DNA of 64,000 nucleotides from an uncultured Candidatus Melainabacteria bacterium (GTDB lineage Bacteria; Cyanobacteriota; Vampirovibrionia; Gastranaerophilales; Gastranaerophilaceae), in assembly GCA_934754515.1 (NCBI GenBank), contig CAKVIG010000011.1, positions 1 through 64,000 on the forward strand, read 5' to 3'. This document shows positions 26,278 through 34,636 of this stretch, in pieces. Made by a program: the position numbers and the translations under genes. A model generated the notes under the pieces. That model was not told the DNA's origin and did not search any database. It saw only the letters and a program-made list of their open reading frames with translations. Positions within the stretch are counted from its first letter, which is position 1, and every line of letters starts with the position of its first letter.

Positions 26278-27108
26278 TTAATCTATATATGTATCATCTA
26301 ACAATCTGACAGTAAATTTACTTCCTGCCGGAATTGAAACATGCCCGCCTTTTTGGAAAAATGCACATATTGGAGAAGTTAAAGTATTTAAACCCAGACA
26401 AATTGTTCCGTAAGCAAACGGAAATGGAGAAAGTATTAATGTAGAGCCTTCTCCACCAAGGTTGACGGTTAAAGTCATCATTTTATTAAATATTGTTCTA
26501 CCCCAATTTCCTTTCTTCCACATTGTTTTGAGATAAGTTCTATCTCCTTTTATATTATTAAGAAAAATATTTTTAGAACCTGCTTTTGTAACATAAGCAT
26601 TCACTGGTATAGTTTGACCTTTATAAAGCATGCTTCTTACTCTAATTACGACTAAACCGCCATTGCAAGTAATTTGAGGTTGATGTGATTCTAAAATTTC
26701 TCCTGTAAATACAGTCCCCGCAGGAATTGTGTATTTTTTTCTTTGTATAGGAGTTTTTACCGAAAATTTAACAGTTGCACCTTTTGTTTGCCAGTCCGAA
26801 ATTTTAGCAGAGTTAACAACGTCAAAAGTTGTTCCGGCATGGATTTTTTTATTACCTTTATTATAAATTTGAGTTGGCGGAGTATATGTTTCTTGCTTAA
26901 TAACAGCTTGTACAGGCTCTTTGTATTTGCTGATTTCAGGGAGAGCAGGTAATGTTTCTTCATTATCTTCTGTGTGTGTATCTTTTACTAATTTTGACGA
27001 ATTGTAATTTTTTCGAATGTCATCTTCAACCGTCATGTCTAAGTCAAATGCCCATGCAAATTGAGATGTAAGTAAAATTAAAATTTGTAATAATAAAATT
27101 TTTTTCAT
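26278..27108 (-). CDS. Hypothetical exported protein
   Basis: A 276-aa protein with a clear signal peptide (about 1-20, ending in Ala-Trp-Ala). The mature part has repeated 'TIPAGT.F' / 'SIPAGSKF' segments that look like small beta modules, with a VVIRVRSMLYKGQTIPV segment between. The pattern recalls beta-barrel or SH3-like domains in outer-membrane-associated proteins, but no family is recognised. It is encoded 71 bases upstream of pgk on the same strand. A palindromic repeat copy abuts its start. GAGGGA serves as ribosome-binding site. Confidence 0.65.
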   Translation of the reverse strand: MKKILLLQILILLTSQFAWAFDLDMTVEDDIRKNYNSSKLVKDTHTEDNEETLPALPEISKYKEPVQAVIKQETYTPPTQIYNKGNKKIHAGTTFDVVNSAKISDWQTKGATVKFSVKTPIQRKKYTIPAGTVFTGEILESHQPQITCNGGLVVIRVRSMLYKGQTIPVNAYVTKAGSKNIFLNNIKGDRTYLKTMWKKGNWGRTIFNKMMTLTVNLGGEGSTLILSPFPFAYGTICLGLNTLTSPICAFFQKGGHVSIPAGSKFTVRLLDDTYID

Positions 27109-27113
27109 AAATC

Positions 27114-27150
27114 CCTCACCCTACCCTCTCTCAAAGAGAGGGAATGCCCG
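27114..27150. repeat. 'ccctctc...gagaggg' palindromic repeat copy
   Basis: CCCTCACCCTACCCTCTCTC is followed by AAAGAGAGGGAATGCCCG, the standard form of the dispersed family. It lies immediately upstream of the start of the exported protein gene, so it forms part of its 5' leader region. Confidence 0.7.
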
Positions 27151-27261
27151 AATTTTGTTTGATTATAAACAATTGTAACAAAATATTCACAAACTAGCAA
27201 AAAAAATTTTGCTTTGTTTTAAGATAAATGTGTAGACAGTAAATTTAGATTGGAAACTATG

Positions 27262-29274
27262 ATGAACATTCATACAACGCAAAATCTAATCTCCAAAGTG
27301 AGAAAACAATCAACCGACAATGTTACTATCCCTGAGATTAGATTAAACTATTCAGAACAGATGCGAAAGCAGAACCTTTTAGACCAACCGGACTCGTTCG
27401 AGGGTAAGGTGTCTTTCAAGGGTAAAAAAGAAATTGTAAAGAAAATTGTAGATAATTCTAGAAAAGCGGCGGATAAAGAGACAAAAATGGATAAGTTTCT
27501 AAAAAGCCGCTTTTTTGATAAAGCATTGAATATTATGAACCACGAAGTTCTTGTTCAAGCATTAATTTCAGCAGTTGTTTGCGTTGCAATGCGACCGCTA
27601 ACGATTATGGCAATTCCTACAAAAAAGAGTAAGCAAGATAACATGTACGCATCTGCTCACTCTGTTTCATCAGGTCTTGTCGGTATTGCATCATCTTTAT
27701 TAATTGCAACGCCATTTTCAAAAGGTATAAAATATGCTCAAAAAACTTATTTAAAAGATATGAGTGAAACTCTTTTAAAACGTAAGTATCCGAACTTGAA
27801 TATTGACTCTATCTGGACAGATGCATCAAAAAAAGTTAGAAAACCTGTTTCTGAATGGACAGATATTTTAGGTAATAAATTCTCTAAAGAATATAAAGAT
27901 GTAATGAAAGTTGCACAACCAAAACATATTTCAGAAATTTCAGAAGCTACATTAAAAGAATTAGGAGCCGATGTTGATGTAAATGCAATGAAAGGTAAAC
28001 CTATCAGTGAATGGACTGACAGAAACGGCAAAAAACTTCATTTCGAATTAAAAGATATGTTTATTGCAGTAAAAGAAGAAGGAATGGGTGGTTCATTAAA
28101 AGATAATAAGGATACTAACTTCTTCTCACTTGCTCATATTGATAAAGATTTCTTAAAAGAAGTTATGCCAAAACTTGATATAAATTCAATAGAAAAAGAT
28201 GGCAAACGTTTACACACTGATATGTGGAAAAACGTAGACGGAACTCCTTTTAAACTTGATATGGATATAATCCATTTATCTTCTTATAGAGAAACTGCAC
28301 ACGCAACTCCTCTTTACACAGGTAAAAAGAGAGTTGAAACAAAAGGTGGAAGAACAACAGAAAAATATATTTCATATCAAAACAATGTAAAATTGGAAGA
28401 TTCAACAAAAGCTCCGGAAAAAATCGGTTCAGCAGTAGAACAAGACTATTTAAAGGCAGATAAAATAAATGGTATTAGTAATAAAACTTTCGGTTGGCTA
28501 CCTGATATTCTTACAAGAATACCGGTTGCTGCAGGAACAATTTATCTAATTCCATTCATTTTGAAAAATGTATTCCATATAGAAAAGTCAAAAAAGCATG
28601 AAGAAAAACAAGATAATGCTATAAAAGCTGAGGTTAATAACAGTCATCAAAAGACAGAAAACAAACCTGCACAAGTAACTTTTAAAGGTAAAAAAGAAAG
28701 TGCTTTTGGTCGTTGGATAAGTGAATTTTATGGAAAGCATTATGGAAAAAAAGTAATGAATTCTGAAAAAATTCAGAATGTTTCTGAAAAATTATCAAAA
28801 ATCCCGGGTGAAATGACAGAACACATGGCAACCCTCGGTTCTATTTTGACTAGTGCAACTTATATGTACAAAACTTTAAATAATAAAGATTTGGATTCTG
28901 ATAAGAGAAAAACATTAGCGGTAAACCAAGGTCTATGTTGTGTAATTCCTACAATTGGAGCTTATACAGTAAGTAAATTATTGAGTAAGTTTAAGAAAAA
29001 TGCAGAATACAAATATTGTGGTTTAAAAGAACAACAAATTGCCCTTGGTCAAATATCTAAGGAAGAAGCAAAAGAACTAAAGAAAACTTTTGGTGATAAG
29101 CTTAAGGGCTTTAATGCATTAACAAGTTTAATCACATTCACATTAATTTACAGATACATTACTCCGGTAGCAATAACTCCGATTGCAAACTGGATTGGTA
29201 GAAAACTTAATGGTGAAGATAAAAAAGATGAACAAAAAGTTGCAGAAAACCAAAATAAAAAAGTAGCAGCTTAA
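27262..29274 (+). CDS. Large hypothetical membrane protein with two FKGKK motifs
   Basis: A product of about 670 aa, not recognised. It starts MNIHTTQNLI; this ATG is chosen over one 3 bases upstream and over TTG at 27250 because related proteins here begin MNI. KVSFKGKKE occurs after about 55 residues and QVTFKGKKE again near 475, so the tag is duplicated and may mark two halves. Hydrophobic stretches lie at about 95-118, 130-155 and near 430-450. Three more occur in the C-terminal half, including one near 620-640. Two SEWTD..G.K segments form a small internal repeat. No classical signal peptide is seen. Confidence 0.6.
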   Translation: MNIHTTQNLISKVRKQSTDNVTIPEIRLNYSEQMRKQNLLDQPDSFEGKVSFKGKKEIVKKIVDNSRKAADKETKMDKFLKSRFFDKALNIMNHEVLVQALISAVVCVAMRPLTIMAIPTKKSKQDNMYASAHSVSSGLVGIASSLLIATPFSKGIKYAQKTYLKDMSETLLKRKYPNLNIDSIWTDASKKVRKPVSEWTDILGNKFSKEYKDVMKVAQPKHISEISEATLKELGADVDVNAMKGKPISEWTDRNGKKLHFELKDMFIAVKEEGMGGSLKDNKDTNFFSLAHIDKDFLKEVMPKLDINSIEKDGKRLHTDMWKNVDGTPFKLDMDIIHLSSYRETAHATPLYTGKKRVETKGGRTTEKYISYQNNVKLEDSTKAPEKIGSAVEQDYLKADKINGISNKTFGWLPDILTRIPVAAGTIYLIPFILKNVFHIEKSKKHEEKQDNAIKAEVNNSHQKTENKPAQVTFKGKKESAFGRWISEFYGKHYGKKVMNSEKIQNVSEKLSKIPGEMTEHMATLGSILTSATYMYKTLNNKDLDSDKRKTLAVNQGLCCVIPTIGAYTVSKLLSKFKKNAEYKYCGLKEQQIALGQISKEEAKELKKTFGDKLKGFNALTSLITFTLIYRYITPVAITPIANWIGRKLNGEDKKDEQKVAENQNKKVAA

Positions 29275-29312
29275 GAAAATATCAAAATGCAAACCTAATG
29301 TGTACATACAAG

Positions 29313-29342
29313 ACAACCGCTTTAGTTTAAGGCGGTTGTTTT
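29313..29342 (+). terminator. Rho-independent terminator
   Basis: ACAACCGC (29313-29320) pairs with GCGGTTGT (29332-29339), followed by TTTT. It closes transcription of the large membrane protein gene. Confidence 0.8.
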
Positions 29343-29382
29343 GCATGAAATAAGAAAGTATTCTAAAAATATTTATTAAAAA

Positions 29383-29479
29383 GCTGGATTGTTACGGCTC
29401 TAACAAGCCTCACAATGACACATCGCCGGTAGTTTTATATCACGTCATTGCGAAGGCGATTAGCCTGAAGCAATCCAGC
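29383..29479. repeat. ~97-bp inverted-repeat element (CTGGATT...AATCCAG family)
   Basis: Outer arms GCTGGATT / AATCCAGC and inner arms CACAATGAC / GTCATTGCG allow a long hairpin. Related to the elements at 7017-7111 and 48830-48927. Confidence 0.7.
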
Positions 29480-29550
29480 CTTTTAGAAACTTTTGTTTTT
29501 TAGAGATAATTCAAAAATTTACAGTTTAAATTAATAAACCTTGTTTATTA

Positions 29551-29563
29551 TATAATTAATCCT
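29551..29563 (+). promoter_or_regulatory. Putative -10 of a leaderless birA transcript
   Basis: TATAAT at 29551-29556 lies only 7 bases before the ATG at 29564, and no Shine-Dalgarno sequence precedes the start. A leaderless mRNA is suggested. No convincing -35 is seen. Confidence 0.4.
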
Positions 29564-30283
29564 ATGGAATTAATTTTTTTAGAAGAAGTTGAGTCAACTA
29601 ATAAATATGCAAAAGAGCATATAAAAGATTATAACGACATGACTCTGATTTACACTGATAATCAGACAAACGGGCGCGGAAGATTAGATAGAAAATGGTC
29701 TTATGCCGGCAAAGATAATATCTATGCAAGTTTAATTCTTAAACCGTATGATGAGATGAAAGAAATTTATTCGAATTTAACACAATTTTTGTGTTTAATG
29801 CTTGCCCAAACATTCGAAGAATACGGCGTTACACCGACTATAAAATGGCCAAATGATATTCAAATAAAAGGGAAAAAAATATCGGGAATTTTAGCCGAAG
29901 GTGTTATAGAAAACGGTAAACTTGAAGGCTTGGTTTTAGGTTTCGGAGTAAATTTGAATACAAAGATAGATTTTTTATCCAATATCAATCAGCCTGCAAC
30001 ATCTTTGAATATTGAAACAGGGAAATTTATAGATAGAAAAATTTTCTTAAAAAAACTGTTAGAAAAATTTTGTTTGTTATATGATTGTTTTATTGAGAAT
30101 GGGTTTTTATTGATTAAAAATGATTATGAAAAGAGAGCCGGATTTCTCAACAAAGAGATTACTGTAAAAGTTTTTGATAAACAAATCAGTGGAATTGCTG
30201 AAGGTATAACTGATACAGGAGCTTTAATTTTAAGAGATAGAGATAATAATTTACATACACTTTTAATAGGAGATATTTTATGA
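29564..30283 (+). CDS. birA: Biotin--protein ligase (BirA, catalytic domain only)
   Basis: The 239-aa protein has the biotin-binding block NGRGRLDRKW (about 43-52), IKWPNDI and KISGILAE motifs of BirA. It attaches biotin, via biotinyl-AMP, to the lysine of acceptor proteins. The N-terminal helix-turn-helix of regulatory BirA is absent, so it is a ligase only. Its stop overlaps the start of the decarboxylase gamma gene (ATGA), and the biotinylated alpha subunit is encoded next. The operon thus supplies enzyme and substrate together. Confidence 0.93.
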   Translation: MELIFLEEVESTNKYAKEHIKDYNDMTLIYTDNQTNGRGRLDRKWSYAGKDNIYASLILKPYDEMKEIYSNLTQFLCLMLAQTFEEYGVTPTIKWPNDIQIKGKKISGILAEGVIENGKLEGLVLGFGVNLNTKIDFLSNINQPATSLNIETGKFIDRKIFLKKLLEKFCLLYDCFIENGFLLIKNDYEKRAGFLNKEITVKVFDKQISGIAEGITDTGALILRDRDNNLHTLLIGDIL

Positions 30284-30522
30284 ACGTAGTAGAAATTTTC
30301 AATGAAGGGCTTGCTGTAATGTGCGTAGGCATGGGTACAGTATTCATCTTCTTGTGCATCTTGATTTTTGCCATGAATTGCATGTCAAAAGTTGTTGCAA
30401 AATTAAATACAATTTGGCCGGAACCTGTTCCACAAGTTGCAGGCGGAGCTAAGAAAAAAGTTGCAAAAGGCGATGATTCAGAAATCGCAGCTGCTATTGT
30501 TGCAGCAATGTTTAAAAGATAA
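30280..30522 (+). CDS. oadG: Oxaloacetate decarboxylase-type Na+ pump, gamma subunit
   Basis: A small 80-aa protein with one N-terminal membrane helix (about 12-35, GLAVMCVGMGTVFIFLCILIF), a Pro-rich linker and a C-terminal DDSEIAAAIVAAM segment typical of OadG/MmdC-type subunits. The gamma subunit holds the alpha and beta subunits together at the membrane. Its start codon overlaps birA by 4 bases and AGGAG precedes it. Gene order birA-G-A-B supports the call. Confidence 0.88.
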   Translation: MNVVEIFNEGLAVMCVGMGTVFIFLCILIFAMNCMSKVVAKLNTIWPEPVPQVAGGAKKKVAKGDDSEIAAAIVAAMFKR

Positions 30523-30551
30523 ATTTTATAAAAATAAGAAAGGGTATAAAA

Positions 30552-32357
30552 ATGACAAAATTAATTAAGGTTATGGATACGTCATTCCGTGACGGTTTCC
30601 AATCAATTTACGGGGCAAAAGTTCTTGTAGATGATTTTATTCCTGCTTTGCAATCAGCTGTAAGCGCAGGGCTAAAACACTTTGAAACAGCAGGTGGCGC
30701 AAGATTCCAAGCTCCAATATTTTTCTGTAATGAAAATGCTTTTGAAACAATGGATAAAATCAGAGCTGCAGTTGGACCAGACATCAAATTACAATCTTTA
30801 GCAAGAGGCGTAAACGTTGTTGGTCTTAACTCTCAACCTCGTGATATTATCGACTTACACGCAAAAATGTTTGCTAAACACGGTGTTAACGTAGTTAGAA
30901 ACTTCGATGCATTGAACGATGTAAACAACTTGGTTGATTCTGCAAACTCTATTAAAAAATACGGTATGCAACACGAAGTTACAATCACTATGATGGAACT
31001 TCCTTACGGTTGCGAAGGCGCACATGACGTTGCTTTCTATGAAAGAGTTTTGAGAAATATCTTAGATTCAGGCTTACCATTTGACAGCTTGGCATTCAAA
31101 GATGCATCAGGTACATCTCACCCTAGAAAAGTTTACGAAACAGTTAAAATGGCTCGTGAATTGTTAGGTCAAGATGCACATATCAGATTCCACTCTCACG
31201 AAACAGCAGGTACTGGTTTAGCTGCTTACTTAGCTGCTCTTGATGGTGGTGCTGACGGTATTGATTTGGCTATGAAACCTGTTTCAGGCGGTACTGGTCA
31301 ACCTGATATTATTTCAATGTGGCACGCTCTTCGTGGTACTGAATATGATTTAGGCTTAGATATTAAGAAAATCATGGAAACAGAAGAAATTTTCAAAGAA
31401 TGCATGAAAGATTATCCAATCTCTCCAATTTCTTTGGCAGTTAACCCAATTCTTATTCAAGCTCCACTTCCTGGTGGTGCAACAGCTACAACTGTTAACC
31501 AATTAAAAGATATGGGTATGTTAGACAAGTTCCCTAAACTAATTGCTAACATGAAAGAAGTTGTTGAAAGAGGCGGTTTTGCTACATCTGTAACTCCTGT
31601 TTCTCAATTCTATGCTCAACAATCATTCTTGAACGCAATTACTCCTGAACCATGGCAACAAGCTAACCCAGGTTACGCAAAAATGCTTCTTGGTTACTTC
31701 GGTAAAACTCCATGTGAACCTGATCCTGAATTGGTTAAATGGGCTCAAGAAAAAGTTGGTATGGAACCTACAACAGAAAAAGTTGTTGATATTAATGAAA
31801 AAGACCCTGAAAAAGGTATTGAAGCAGCTAAGAAAAGACTTGAAGAAGCAGGACTTCCTACAACAGATGAAAACATCTTTATTTCTGCAGCTTGCAAAGA
31901 TGGTAATGTAGATAAAGGTATTGAATTCTTGCTAGGTAAAGGTCAAGTTTCTGTTAATAAAACTGCTAATAAAGAAGCTGCACCTGCTGCTCAAGCATCT
32001 TCAAACGGTGAATACACAGTTAAGGTTAACGGTAAAAACTACGCAGTTAAACTTGAAGGTGATAAAGCAACTGTTAACGGCAAAGCTTATGACATTAATG
32101 TAAAAGCAGGTATTGAACAAAAAGCATCTGCAGGTTCCGCTGATGGTGAAGAAGTCAAAGCAGCTTTACCTGGTAACGTATTAAGATTAGAAGTTGAAGA
32201 AGGTGATGAAGTAGCTGAAGGCGATGTATTATTGGTTGTTGAAGCTATGAAGATGGAAACTGAAGTTAAATCACCAAAAGCAGGTACTGTTCAAGCTATC
32301 GAAGTTGCTCAAGGTGATAAAATTATTACCGGTCAAACATTGGTAGTTATCGGTTAG
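30552..32357 (+). CDS. oadA: 2-oxoacid (oxaloacetate) decarboxylase alpha subunit with biotinyl domain
   Basis: A 601-aa protein. Residues 1 to about 290 form an HMGL-like carboxyltransferase domain (DTSFRDGFQS at 9-18, FKDASGT, FHSHETAGTG). A conserved-carboxylase middle domain and a linker follow. The C-terminal biotinyl domain (about 530-601) has EAMKMETE, with K567 as the biotin site. It transfers CO2 from oxaloacetate (or a similar 2-oxoacid) to biotin for decarboxylation by the beta subunit. The active-site segments differ from the usual DTTLRDAHQS and H.HDT/YTSG, so the substrate may not be oxaloacetate. Confidence 0.88.
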   Translation: MTKLIKVMDTSFRDGFQSIYGAKVLVDDFIPALQSAVSAGLKHFETAGGARFQAPIFFCNENAFETMDKIRAAVGPDIKLQSLARGVNVVGLNSQPRDIIDLHAKMFAKHGVNVVRNFDALNDVNNLVDSANSIKKYGMQHEVTITMMELPYGCEGAHDVAFYERVLRNILDSGLPFDSLAFKDASGTSHPRKVYETVKMARELLGQDAHIRFHSHETAGTGLAAYLAALDGGADGIDLAMKPVSGGTGQPDIISMWHALRGTEYDLGLDIKKIMETEEIFKECMKDYPISPISLAVNPILIQAPLPGGATATTVNQLKDMGMLDKFPKLIANMKEVVERGGFATSVTPVSQFYAQQSFLNAITPEPWQQANPGYAKMLLGYFGKTPCEPDPELVKWAQEKVGMEPTTEKVVDINEKDPEKGIEAAKKRLEEAGLPTTDENIFISAACKDGNVDKGIEFLLGKGQVSVNKTANKEAAPAAQASSNGEYTVKVNGKNYAVKLEGDKATVNGKAYDINVKAGIEQKASAGSADGEEVKAALPGNVLRLEVEEGDEVAEGDVLLVVEAMKMETEVKSPKAGTVQAIEVAQGDKIITGQTLVVIG

Positions 32358-32376
32358 TTAGGAAAGGACGTTAGAA

Positions 32377-33546
32377 ATGGCGATTAGTATTCAAGATGGT
32401 TTAATAAACCTTTGGAATTCAACAGGTATCGTGAACTTCGTTCTTCCTGCTGATCCAACAATTCAAAATAGTGTAGAACAATTCTTACACATGTACGGAC
32501 AAATATTAATGGTATTCATTTGTTTATTCCTACTTTGGTTAGGTATCAAAAAGCAATTTGAACCATTACTACTTGTTCCTATCGCATTCGGAGGTTTGAT
32601 TGCAAACTTCCCTTGCGACCACGGTTTTCAACAATTCGTTTATAAAGTAGGTATTGACCCTGCTATCGGTATTTTCCCATTGATTATTTTCATGGGTGTA
32701 GGTGCAATGACAGACTTCGGTCCATTGATAGCAAACCCTAAAACAGCATTATTAGGTGGTGCTGCTCAGTTTGGTATCTTTGGTGCATTATTCTTAGCAT
32801 TGTTCTTAGGTTTCTCATTACCTGAAGCTGGTTCAATCGGTATCATTGGTGGTGCTGACGGTCCTACTTCAATTTTCGTAACTTCAAGATTAGCTCCTGA
32901 TTTATTAGGTGCAATTGCAGTTGCAGCATACTCTTACATGGCTTTAGTTCCGTTGATTCAACCTCCGATAATGAAGTTATTGACAACTGAAGCTGAAAGA
33001 AAAATTCAAATGACACAGTTAAGAGAAGTATCTAAGAGAGAAAAAATCACTTTCCCTCTAGTAGTTCTTATTCTTTGTGCAATCTTCTTACCTGATGCTT
33101 GTCCTTTGGTTGGTATGTTGACATTCGGTAACTTATGTAAAGAATGTGGTGTTGTTGAAAGATTATCAGACACAATGCAAAACGCTTTAATCAACATAGT
33201 TACAATTTTCTTAGGTTTGGCTGTTGGTTTAAAACTACAATATGACCACTTCCTAACTTTAGAAACATTAAAAATCTTAGTTTTAGGTATCATTGCATTC
33301 TCAGTTGCAACTGCAGCAGGTGTATTGATGGCTAAATTAATGAACTTATTCTCAAAAACAAAAATCAACCCACTTATTGGTTCAGCAGGTGTTTCTGCAG
33401 TTCCAATGGCAGCTCGTGTATCAAACAAGGTTGGTCTTGAAGCTAACCCTCAAAACTTCTTGTTAATGCACGCAATGGGTCCTAACGTTGCAGGTGTTAT
33501 CGGTTCTGCTGTTGCAGCAGGTGTTCTTTTAGCACTTTGCCACTAA
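32377..33546 (+). CDS. oadB: Sodium-pumping decarboxylase beta subunit
   Basis: A very hydrophobic 389-aa protein with the OadB landmarks: ADFGPLIANPKTALLGGAAQ-type region, GGADGPTSIFVTSRL, and the C-terminal GPNVAGVIGSAVAAG. It decarboxylates carboxybiotin on the alpha subunit and couples this to export of 1-2 Na+. It is 19 bases after oadA with an AAAGGA site. It is the last gene of the birA-oadGAB operon, followed by a strong terminator. It provides the Na+-motive force expected of a fermenter. Confidence 0.92.
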   Translation: MAISIQDGLINLWNSTGIVNFVLPADPTIQNSVEQFLHMYGQILMVFICLFLLWLGIKKQFEPLLLVPIAFGGLIANFPCDHGFQQFVYKVGIDPAIGIFPLIIFMGVGAMTDFGPLIANPKTALLGGAAQFGIFGALFLALFLGFSLPEAGSIGIIGGADGPTSIFVTSRLAPDLLGAIAVAAYSYMALVPLIQPPIMKLLTTEAERKIQMTQLREVSKREKITFPLVVLILCAIFLPDACPLVGMLTFGNLCKECGVVERLSDTMQNALINIVTIFLGLAVGLKLQYDHFLTLETLKILVLGIIAFSVATAAGVLMAKLMNLFSKTKINPLIGSAGVSAVPMAARVSNKVGLEANPQNFLLMHAMGPNVAGVIGSAVAAGVLLALCH

Positions 33547-33581
33547 GAATAATACAGGCATTGCCTGTACTTCAAAATATT

Positions 33582-33620
33582 AATAAAGGCGCGAACGAAG
33601 TTCGCGCCTTTATTGTTTGC
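33582..33620 (+). terminator. Strong terminator of the birA-oadGAB operon
   Basis: A perfect 15-bp stem (33582-33596 with 33600-33614) around a 3-base loop, with AATAAAGG/CCTTTATT ends and following T-rich DNA. A smaller ACAGGCA/TGCCTGT hairpin precedes it at 33554-33569. Confidence 0.9.
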
Positions 33621-33792
33621 AAAATTATAGTAATAAACAAAGAATCTTACTATTACAATGGGTAGAGATATAGCGGATAAAAAATACAATATTCTGACAA
33701 ATTAATAATCAACTAAATGCTCAAATTACAAGACAAAAGTTTGCTATACTTAAATTAGCAATAACGGAATCTTTTTAATCTGTAATTATAAT

Positions 33793-34524
33793 TTACAAAT
33801 AAAATACCAAATTAATTAAGAAATCAGCCATTAACATATAAACAGTAGACAAAACAGCAGCTTTTGTTGTTGACTCACCTACGTCTTTCGCTCCGCCCTT
33901 TGTATTGTACCCTTGAGTTGCACAAACTAAGGCTATTAAAATACCAAATATTAAACCTTTTAATAAACTTATATAAATATCTCTTGTGCTTAACCATAAC
34001 CAAACAGAGGTTATGTATCTTGATGGATGTAAATGTATTGTAGCATTAGAAACTAATAAACCACCGGAAATACCAACAACTTCTGCAATCAAAACAACCA
34101 TAGGTACTGTTATAGCGGCGGCCAAAATTCTTGGAGCAAAGTAGTATCCTACAGGATCTACTTTTAAAGTTTTTATAGCATCAACTTGAGAAGTTACTTG
34201 CATGTTAGCGATTTCGGCAGATATTGCAGTACCTGCTCTCGCACCGATTGCTAAAGCTACAAACCCGGGAGCGATTTCTCTAATCATAACAACGGCAATT
34301 GAACCGCCAACATAAGCTTCAGCTCCAGACATCAAGAATTGTTTTGATACTTGAATTGCAATAACAGCAGCTGAAACAAAAGCAATAACTAATGATATAA
34401 CAAGTGAATCATAACTTATAGATGCTGCTTGCGTAATTACATGAGTTATTCTTGAACGTCCTGTTACAAGATAAACAATACTTCTATAAAGATTTTCTAC
34501 ACAATTACCAAAAAATTTAATCAT
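33793..34524 (-). CDS. mlaE: MlaE-family ABC transporter permease (lipid transport)
   Basis: The 243-aa polytopic protein has the MlaE/Ttg2B permease signatures: VAIQVSKQF near 55, REIAPGFVALAIGARAGTAISAEI, a MQVTSQVDAIKTLKVDP coupling segment and a CATQGYNTKGGAKDVGESTTKA C-terminal loop. It is the permease of phospholipid ABC systems that maintain outer-membrane asymmetry (in plants and cyanobacteria, TGD1-like). The ATPase (MlaF) and the MCE protein (MlaD) are not adjacent. It is monocistronic and reads toward the OadB terminator. Confidence 0.9.
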   Translation of the reverse strand: MIKFFGNCVENLYRSIVYLVTGRSRITHVITQAASISYDSLVISLVIAFVSAAVIAIQVSKQFLMSGAEAYVGGSIAVVMIREIAPGFVALAIGARAGTAISAEIANMQVTSQVDAIKTLKVDPVGYYFAPRILAAAITVPMVVLIAEVVGISGGLLVSNATIHLHPSRYITSVWLWLSTRDIYISLLKGLIFGILIALVCATQGYNTKGGAKDVGESTTKAAVLSTVYMLMADFLINLVFYL

Positions 34525-34568
34525 AGATTTATCTTACTACAATTTGTAATGTTTCACAAATAAAAAAC

Positions 34569-34597
34569 TTTACCCGACTGTTGAATAGTTCTATATA
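34569..34597 (+). promoter_or_regulatory. Sigma-70-type promoter of enolase
   Basis: TTTACC at 34569-34574, a 17-base spacer and TATATA at 34592-34597, about 40 bases before the enolase ATG. Confidence 0.6.
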
Positions 34598-34636
34598 ATA
34601 TTTTTTTCTAATCTTATAAAAAAGAGAGGAGTAATT

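Larger units (their letters stand above)
29275..29563. other. Intergenic region with terminator, repeat element and birA promoter
   Basis: No gene is seen. It contains a terminator at 29313-29342, a 97-bp inverted-repeat element at 29383-29479 and a TATAAT box at 29551-29556 just before the birA start codon. Confidence 0.6.

Noticed and set aside
33006..33428. 140-codon frame opposite oadB
   Set aside because: OadB is well supported by family motifs; the opposite frame has no homology or ribosome site.
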